The translations under genes were made by a program, and so were the position numbers. 11,641 nucleotides of DNA, taken from Dunaliella salina (lineage: Eukaryota > Chlorophyta > Chlorophyceae > Chlamydomonadales > Dunaliellaceae). The stretch's first letter is position 1, and each line of letters begins with the position of its first letter. The DNA is taken from contig MU069848.1 of the NCBI GenBank assembly GCA_002284615.2, positions 245,816 through 257,456 on the forward strand, written 5' to 3'. Below the pieces are notes generated by a model. It was not told where the DNA came from and searched no databases. It saw only the letters and a program-made list of their open reading frames with translations. Below are positions 7,359 to 11,641 of the stretch, piece by piece.

Positions 7359-7759
7359 TAATTGTCCTGGTTGAGTTCGTCATGTGACCCTGAGTTTAGG
7401 GTCTGTGTACCCCCCATTTAGGGGTCCGCGTGCCCCTCATTTAGGATAGGGTAGGTTTAGGATAGGGTTATGTAAGGTAAGGTAAGGTTACACGCTATAT
7501 CCGCCTTCAAGGGCAGCTGAGTGGAAGACATACCAACCTAGGCTAAAAAGGAATTCCTTTTTTCTTCGAAGCAGGCTCAAAAAGCGAAAACAAAGTCTTG
7601 CTCTGAGTTCAGAAGTGCCACTGCTGAAAGAAACACACACACGGTTAGGATAGGGTTAGGTTTTTTTTAAGGTTAGGGTAGGGTAGGTTAGGGTTAGGTT
7701 TAGGGGCAGTTGCGGGCTGAGTTTAGGGGCCATGTGGCCCTGAGTAACCTGGACAATTA
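7359..7759. repeat. Degenerate telomere-like region bounded by short inverted repeats
   Basis: Two patches rich in TTTAGGG, TTAGGG and GGATAGGGTTAGG variants (about 7393-7482 and 7645-7722) flank a dispersed-repeat copy (7471-7545) and a unique stretch. The outer edges carry TAATTGTCCTGGTT (7359-7372) and its complement with one mismatch (7746-7759). Just inside, CATGTGACCCTGAG and CATGTGGCCCTGAG recur in direct orientation. No flanking duplication was found. It may be a decayed interstitial telomere array later split by insertion, or an inverted-repeat element that captured telomere-like DNA. Confidence 0.6.
7471..7545 (+). repeat. Dispersed repeat, copy D
   Basis: Starts with three GTAAG units merging with the telomere-like DNA to its left, then AAGGTTACACGCTATATCCG, CCTTCAAGGGCAGCTGAG and TGGAAGACA. 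It is closest to copy C. The tail differs from A and B, suggesting that only the first ~55 bases are well conserved. Confidence 0.75.
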
Positions 7760-7868
7760 TCTTTAGGCTGCTTTCGCTGCATCTGGGGTCGAGGATGCCT
7801 GTGCACTATTAACAATGCTTCATTGAGATATACAAAAGCATTTCTATATAATTTCAAGTGTACCAGAC

Positions 7869-8065
7869 TCAACCGGGGTCAAGTGTCACATTTGCTGTGG
7901 CGCATGTGAGGTTACAGAGTTTTTTTTTAACAGTCACAAGGTCCATCCATGCTGGTACAGGAACCCCGGAAATTTTCTTTAGAGCAAGCCTGCCGCTGTG
8001 CTGTGCTACCTGGGTACCTTGTTTCTTGGCTGCTTCGCCTACTGGCAGCGGCTTGTAAGCAGGCA
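7869..8065 (-). CDS. Candidate exon, unknown protein
   Basis: Minus-strand open segment of about 65 codons beginning at the acceptor TGTGCCATTTTTCTCAG (intron 8187-8066) and running to a TGA at 7869. Residues VPAYKPLPVGEAAKKQGTQV and ALKKISGVPVPAWMDLV are basic and protein-like. Internal donor-like sites (CAAG|GTACCC and CCAG|GTAGCA) could end the exon early. The upstream exon would end in ATTTGGCTGAAAGCAG. A loose resemblance to the conserved SG...VP.W.D.V stretch of ribosomal protein eS19 does not extend to the rest of the segment. It could be a fragment carried by a repeat, since the intron side is duplicated at 7207-7357. Confidence 0.28.
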
Positions 8066-8206
8066 CTGAGAAAAATGGCACAAGAAGTCTTGACCTGAAT
8101 GCTCAAATGTTTGACTCAAGACTCCAGATATCCGACTCTCTGTCGTGATGCTGGAAACACTGTTTTTCCGCGCTTCCTGATTCTTACCTGCTTTCAGCCA
8201 AATGAG
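8056..8206 (-). other. Duplicated gene fragment with intron, copy 2
   Basis: Partner of 7207-7357. On the minus strand the exon end CATTTGGCTGAAAGCAG is followed by a consensus donor GTAAGAATC, a 122-base intron (8187-8066), and the acceptor before the candidate exon at 8065. Both copies keep GT and AG and nearly the same intron length. The similarity ends at 8206, immediately against the AT palindrome. Confidence 0.5.
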
Positions 8207-8280
8207 ATATATACATCATATATACATATATGTTATATATATATATATATATAACATATATGTATATATAATGTATATAT
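8207..8280. repeat. AT-rich palindrome, 74 bp
   Basis: Near-perfect inverted repeat of ATATATACATCATATATACA and similar words: 36 of 37 pairs match and there is no spacer. 8218-8269 is perfect, and the centre is a (TA)n run at about 8234-8253. AT-rich palindromes extrude cruciforms and are unstable in many genomes. The palindrome sits exactly at the end of a duplicated segment, suggesting a rearrangement point. Open frames across it (Ile-Tyr repeats) are artefacts. Confidence 0.92.
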
Positions 8281-8586
8281 ATATATCCAGACACCAAGTG
8301 CAGGAGAGAAATGGTCAGATGCAGATTTGCATGATGCTCGGCACAGTTTTCTCGAAAATCCAAAAACCCTATTGCAATGTTTCATGAGAGGAGGTTTCAG
8401 GGAGCAATGGCCTAAAAGCACATGCTCATGCGAAGTTCCACATTTACTTGAATTTTAAGCAATGTCTGGAATCCATGTTTGCTCCTCTTCGAGTCACGCT
8501 CACTATCCATGATGGTACCAACTACAGGATCCCCAAGATAACTCTGTGTTGACGCCTTGGTGACTACAGTCCAGGTCTTCGTCTAG

Positions 8587-8795
8587 AAATGCTTTAGGGC
8601 AGCTTCCCATGGAAATGCTTTCAGGGCAGCTACCCATGGAAATGCTTTCAGGGCAGCTACCCATGGAAATGCTTTCAGGGCAGCTACCCATAAAAATGCT
8701 TTCAGGGCAGCTACCCATGGAAATGCTTTCAGGGCAGCTACCCATGGAAATGCTTTCAGGGCAGCTACCAATGGAAATGCTTTCAGGGCATCTGC
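8587..8795. repeat. Minisatellite, 27-bp unit, about 7.7 copies
   Basis: The unit AAATGCTTTCAGGGCAGCTACCCATGG starts at 8587, 8613, 8640, 8667, 8694, 8721, 8748 and 8775. The first unit is 26 bp, and the last is cut and diverged after GGGCA. Internal units are nearly identical, so expansion is recent. As 27 is divisible by three, open frames run through it on both strands: GQLPMEMLS repeats on plus; CPESISMGS and ALKAFPWVA on minus. A minus frame at 8503-8871 spans it, but there is no independent evidence that it is translated. Confidence 0.95.
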
Positions 8796-9209
8796 CCACA
8801 GGGCAGCACATCCCAACCCCAACGTGGCACACCTCCCGAGTAGTGCCCTCCTGCTTGCATCGCTTGTGCAATCTGGCGTGCTCGAGCTTGTTGCAATTGT
8901 CCTATACTTGCTGCTTGGCCTGCCATGTGCTGCCCAGGTGATCTTGCTGCTGTCGACAGGGGAGCGTGGTTTTGTTGCTTGAACTCGTTATGCTTGCGAC
9001 CTGCTGGAGCTGCTGTTGTTGCTGGGTGTGCTGAAGAGGGGGTTTGGTCTGTGGAATTGCGCTTTGTTGGGGTGGCAAGAACAGCTCCGGCGGTGACGCG
9101 CGGGGGAGGGGCCGGCTGCTGCTGCTGGAAGAGGGGGTTGGGGTGCGTGAAAGGGGGGTTGTCTTGCTACTGCTGCTGCTACTGCTGCTGCTGTCGCTGC
9201 TGCTGCTGA
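8783..9209 (-). pseudogene. Gln/Ser/Pro-rich low-complexity coding-like segment
   Basis: The minus strand is CAG-rich and open in more than one frame. One frame reads a Gln tract with two TAG codons (9179-9181 and 9167-9169), then DNPPFTHPNPLFQQQQPAPP, and later GQHMAGQAASIGQLQQARAR and QIAQAMQAGG, ending at TGA 8785-8783. Another frame (8902-9300) reads a Ser tract, then PPLQHTQQQQQLQQVAS and CRQQQDHLG without stops. The natural Gln-rich reading seems to switch frame near 8950, as in a frameshifted relic of a glutamine-rich regulatory-type protein. A donor-like GGAG|GTGTGC lies at 8833. No family is assigned. The + strand LINE fragment begins just beyond it. Confidence 0.35.
9165..9209. repeat. 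CTG/CAG trinucleotide tract
   Basis: Imperfect (CTG)n on the plus strand, interrupted by CTA twice and by one TCG. It encodes the Gln or Ser run on the minus strand and shorter related runs at about 9117-9128. Interruptions indicate an old or stabilised array. Confidence 0.9.
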
Positions 9210-9249
9210 TGGGTTGATGAGGCAGAAGCTTAAGCTGCTTTTTCCATAA

Positions 9250-9868
9250 CATAAACCATACCTGCAACCCCTGCAACCAAAGATCCCAGGCTGGCGACAC
9301 CTAAAATTTACAGACAGTGTCATTAAGTCCGACAACAGGAATACGCAGCAGGCAGGAGCAGCCTTTTTCATCCCAGAAGACATCTTCTCCTCTGAAACTA
9401 TCACCTGCACATGTGTTATTGTACAATAAATCCCAAGGGCCATGGACCAACACATACGATTTAAAGAGCAGAGCTTGCTGCCATCCTGGTAGCTCAACAG
9501 CAAGGGCACACTTCAATTGCAACTGACAGTTCTTCAGCACTGAATTAGATTGGAAATCTGATCCTGAAATCTTTGGATATGTCCACGCATTATACACAAC
9601 ATTACTCAAAGAGATTGTGACTCGCATTTGTGCTACAGAGGGCCCTATACACTTGTACAAGTTAAAATCACACAATGGCATCCTTGGTAATGAAGGCGCA
9701 GATGCTCTTGCACTTCAAGCAGCTATTTTACCTGATGCAGCTGACACCTTACTTAACCAGGCAGGAACTCCTTTCTTCCACCTCTATTGGCTTGCTGCAC
9801 CAGTCACAACAAACAGAACACTCTCATACAGAACACTTGCCCCTTTCAAACCTCCAAGGCAAACTTGA
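9250..9868 (+). pseudogene. LINE ORF2 fragment: RNase H domain, broken
   Basis: The RNase HI domain of a non-LTR retrotransposon is spread over three frames. Frame 1 carries PKIPGWRHLKFTDSVIKSDN (about 9286-9345) with the first catalytic Asp in FTDS, and runs to a stop at 9427-9429. Frame 3 carries INPKGHGPTHTI, a TAA, then RAELAAILVA (catalytic Glu) and SIATDSSSA (catalytic Asp). Frame 2 carries ELDWKSDPEIFGYVHALYTT (from 9542) and HLYKLKSHNGILGNEGADAL (to about 9713), with the SH and NEGAD motifs containing the last His/Asp. All active-site residues are still visible, but at least two frameshifts and a stop make it inactive. The frame-2 segment ends at TGA 9866-9868. Reverse transcriptase is missing, so the copy is 5'-truncated near 9240-9250. 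Confidence 0.82.
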
Positions 9869-10320
9869 ATAATGCATGAAAAGCACAAATTGGGAACAGC
9901 AAATCTCAGCACTTTCAGTTGCCAACTTAAAATTTTGAAAACTGGCAAAACCTGCTCAGGATGTCCAATACTCACCCCACTGCAAATTTAAAAAATTAGT
10001 AATGCTTTCTGGCAAATAAAATCTGTGACTCTCAAAGAACAGACCAATGTCCCCAAACACTGAACAGACACCCTATTGAATGGCAAACCCTACCCAGATG
10101 CACTTACCCACAAATTAACAGAATGAACATAAATCGCGGCGATCAAGCACTCAGCATCTGCGGTGAAGCAATAAGCAAAGGAGACTTAGGATCTTACATT
10201 TTTCTCTATAGATGCATGCAAATCAGAAAGGCAACGCTCCCTGGAGATGGAAATTCCAAATACTGTCCATCACTGTTTGGAATTTGGAAACATTCCACGT
10301 TGGCTGTTTCCATTCCGGAT
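9869..10320 (+). pseudogene. LINE ORF2 fragment: degraded linker/zinc-finger region
   Basis: Continuation of the RNase H fragment. Pieces of the expected order can be read across frames: LSNLQGKLE then a TAA and a MKSTN/HKLG-like word, CKFKKLVMLSGK (about 9980-10015), and AISKGDLGSYI (about 10168-10200). Several TAA and TGA codons and frame changes interrupt it. The Cys/His knuckle that usually lies between RNase H and the C-terminal domain is not intact; a NRPMSPN-like piece may be its remains. An open frame at 10123-10419 covers part of it by chance. Confidence 0.6.
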
Positions 10321-10428
10321 GGGCCAGACAACCACCAAATACACAGCTCAGCCTCCCTGATGGCATTATACTTTTGCCCATTGAAGGCAGAGACTCCACA
10401 TATCACCCGCAGAATATGAATCCCAGAG

Positions 10429-10436
10429 ACAGAGAT
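10429..10436 (+). repeat. Target-site duplication, left copy (ACAGAGAT)
   Basis: ACAGAGAT directly before the MITE is repeated exactly at 10622-10629. The related LINE fragment at 4205-4463 has this octamer once, in uninterrupted sequence. This confirms it as a duplication created on insertion. Confidence 0.93.
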
Positions 10437-10621
10437 CTAAGTTGCACAATACGGGAATATGGATACGGATACGAATACGAATACGAGTACGGATACGGCA
10501 AAAATCCAGCAAAATCCTGCTAAATCTAGTGAAATTGGTACGGATACGGGAATACGAATACGACGTATTTGATACGAATACGCCGTATTTGGGGTCTGAT
10601 ACGGCGTATTGTGCAACTTAG
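10437..10621. mobile_element. hAT-like MITE, 185 bp, with perfect TIRs
   Basis: The element is bounded by perfect 17-bp inverted repeats, CTAAGTTGCACAATACG (10437-10453) and its complement (10605-10621). It is flanked by an exact 8-bp target-site duplication, the length made by hAT transposases. The interior is non-coding. The left end carries tandem hexamers of the type GGATAC/GAATAC (10460-10498), and the right half repeats GAATACG and GCCGTATTTG words. Such subterminal arrays are typical of plant-type hAT MITEs. It interrupts the C-terminal region of a LINE fragment. Perfect terminal repeats and target duplication suggest a fairly recent insertion compared with its decayed host. Confidence 0.92.
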
Positions 10622-10629
10622 ACAGAGAT
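10622..10629 (+). repeat. Target-site duplication, right copy (ACAGAGAT)
   Basis: Exact repeat of 10429-10436, followed by the continuation of the LINE sequence (ATCCACCTAATTGAGCTAAA), which aligns with the uninterrupted copy on the minus strand near 4345. Confidence 0.93.
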
Positions 10630-10935
10630 ATCCACCTAATTGAGCTAAAGTTTTGCTCTGACACCAAACCTGGACAAACACTCCGCACGGCACAAAATCA
10701 GCACAAACACACCATTGAGAGCTTACGCACTAAAATTTTTTAGGGCACACACCGCAATAACAGAGTCACACTACACACCATACTAAGTGGATTGCTGGAA
10801 CTATCTTCAATTCCTACACCATTGATTCCTTCTTCAAACTTGGCCTGACCAAAAGTCCACAAAACTGCCAAAAATCTCCACTATCACGCGGTAAAGAGCC
10901 AAAAATTTATGATACCAAAAATGCAGTCAATTCAG

Positions 10936-11297
10936 CAAGATAAGCAATGGGGGGTTGGGGGAAGGGGTTACGGGGCGGGCTGCGTACAGGACAGCGAGGC
11001 GCGCAGCTGGATGGATGGCTGACAATCCGCTGGACCCACATTAGCTGGGCTGCTCATAGCTAGCCTTTGTGCGCTAAATGTTGGGTGTCCAGCGTAGACT
11101 TTTTATTACTTTCACTTTTCAGTCAAGAGGCGCAATTGCTAGCCTGCACATCACGTAAAAAGAACAATATTGTGAATAAGGACTCCTTACTTTGGGTATA
11201 AAGATTGTTTCAAGCGTTTACAAGGGTTTTTTGGGGGGGTGGCCCACAGCCCGGGACCCTGGCTGATCGGCTGCTGGTGAAGCATTGTCAACCATCA
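10936..11297. other. Non-coding stretch, nothing recognised
   Basis: No gene or repeat family is seen. It holds G-rich runs at 10949-10982 and 11226-11240 and no long open frame with protein-like composition. It separates the + strand LINE fragment from the minus-strand frame at the right edge. Confidence 0.5.
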
Positions 11298-11641
11298 TCA
11301 AAAATTGAAGCCAATTCTGACAAATTTTGAAAATCTGTACGAGTCTTGAGCTAAAAAAGTATTTATCTCAGGATCAGTCATAACCAAAAAGCGAGCCAAG
11401 AAAGGAATGAAGTCAGCATTTTGGGGCCTGGTAAAAGCATGCAACGACCGGAACAAAACGATAAACATGTCTTTGTACTGTTTGTGCAGCTCACACACCT
11501 TCATACACTTGCAATAGGAGAGAGCATGCGTCTCGTCTTGGACTCCAGCACACTTATATTTATCACAAATATTTGATCCACCCAGACACTTACACGATTC
11601 CAGCTTCAAGCATTGGGCACAAAGCCTAAGGGAAGGGAAGG
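11298..11641 (-). CDS. Probable retroelement C-terminal Cys/His domain, partial
   Basis: Minus-strand frame open from the window edge to TGA at 11298, about 113 codons, so the start is outside the window. Residues include LCAQCLKLESCKC, then CDKYKCAGVQDETHALSYC, a CELHKQYKDMFIVLF segment, and the end INTFLAQDSYRFSKFVRIGF. The pattern of paired Cys, then DE.HALxxC, a charged helix, an LF, and an FLAQ...FVxIGF end resembles the zinc-knuckle C-terminal region of LINE-type polyproteins in algae (C-C-H-C with a DE.H...C core). It is a different family from the + strand LINE at 9250-10935. It is intact here, so it could also be the last exon of a host gene of unknown function. A reverse transcriptase upstream would settle it. 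Confidence 0.5.
   Translation of the reverse strand, partial: FPSLRLCAQCLKLESCKCLGGSNICDKYKCAGVQDETHALSYCKCMKVCELHKQYKDMFIVLFRSLHAFTRPQNADFIPFLARFLVMTDPEINTFLAQDSYRFSKFVRIGFNF

Larger units (their letters stand above)
10320..10935 (+). pseudogene. LINE ORF2 fragment: C-terminal region (copy 2), interrupted by MITE
   Basis: Homologous to the minus-strand copy at 4205-4463 but extending further 3'. It reads ARQPPNTQLSLPDGIILL, GRDSTYHPQNMNPRDRD, then the 185-bp insertion (10437-10621), then IELKFCSDTKPGQTL, QNQHKHTIESLRT, RVTLHTIL and, after a frameshift, WIAGTIFNSYTIDSFFKLGL. This follows the family order, in which a VTLHTIL...G..Y...TL..F..LGL stretch closes the protein. Homology fades near 10935. 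There is a deletion/substitution at 10733-10742 relative to copy 1. It is non-functional. Confidence 0.72.

Noticed and set aside
7940..8010. Resemblance of ALKKISGVPVPAWMDLV to the SGK..VP.W.D.VK region of ribosomal protein eS19
   Set aside because: Only a short stretch fits. The expected downstream part of the family (the ELAPYDPDW region) is absent, so it is probably chance.
8202..8421. Ile/Tyr-rich open frames on both strands
   Set aside because: They are translations of the AT palindrome and its flank.
8587..8795. CRISPR array
   Set aside because: The 27-bp units are directly contiguous with no unique spacers, and the context is eukaryotic.
9165..9183. Two TAG codons inside a Gln tract, hinting at a code where UAG means glutamine (as in some ulvophyte algae)
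   Set aside because: A single C-to-T change turns CAG into TAG, another frame across the tract is fully open as poly-Ser, and the segment seems frameshifted. TAA and TGA both interrupt the nearby LINE. Deciding would need aligned conserved Gln positions genome-wide.

Overview
The window looks like repeat-rich nuclear DNA of a eukaryote, most likely from the green lineage (green alga or charophyte; the species is not identified). The reasons are plant-type TTTAGGG telomeric repeats at an internal site, decayed non-LTR retrotransposon (LINE) fragments of a kind I associate with green-algal genomes, hAT-like miniature DNA transposons, long (CA)n tracts, canonical GT-AG intron signals, and no bacterial-style dense coding. 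There is no complete, confidently recognisable host gene. Most long open frames are low-complexity or chance.

Layout. 1-39 is an (AC)n(GC)n tract. 40-1642 is featureless apart from weak open frames, and 1643-1819 is a (TG)n tract broken by one N. 1820-3300 shows nothing firm. A minus-strand series of candidate exons with compatible splice phases lies at 5529-5344, 4747-4578 and 3683-3460. Between them are a LINE 3' fragment (4463-4205, minus) joined directly to an interstitial TTTAGGG array (4464-4548), a tandem duplication with a 145-bp period (4993-5289) and copies of a short dispersed repeat.

5696-7111 is a candidate 1.4-kb non-autonomous DNA transposon. It has GCGGTTGA-rich ends and a near-perfect 9-bp flanking duplication, and it carries a second 581-bp inverted-repeat element (5915-6495) nested inside. 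7207-7357 and 8056-8206 are two copies of one ~150-bp segment that looks like an exon end, a short intron and an exon start. Between the copies is degenerate telomere-like DNA holding another dispersed-repeat copy. A 74-bp AT palindrome follows at 8207-8280, a 27-bp minisatellite at 8587-8795, and a CAG/CTG-rich, Gln/Ser-coding stretch (minus) at 8783-9209.

9250-10935 is the 3' part of a LINE (+ strand): RNase H, a degraded linker and the C-terminal domain, with frameshifts and stops. It is interrupted at 10437-10621 by a 185-bp hAT-like MITE with perfect 17-bp terminal inverted repeats and an exact 8-bp target-site duplication. The LINE fragment at 4205-4463 preserves the empty site. The right edge (11298-11641, minus) holds an open frame resembling the Cys/His C-terminal region of another retroelement protein.

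The most informative observations are the MITE with its empty site, the telomere-repeat/LINE junction, the nested DNA transposons, the four-copy dispersed repeat, and the possible multi-exon gene on the minus strand.
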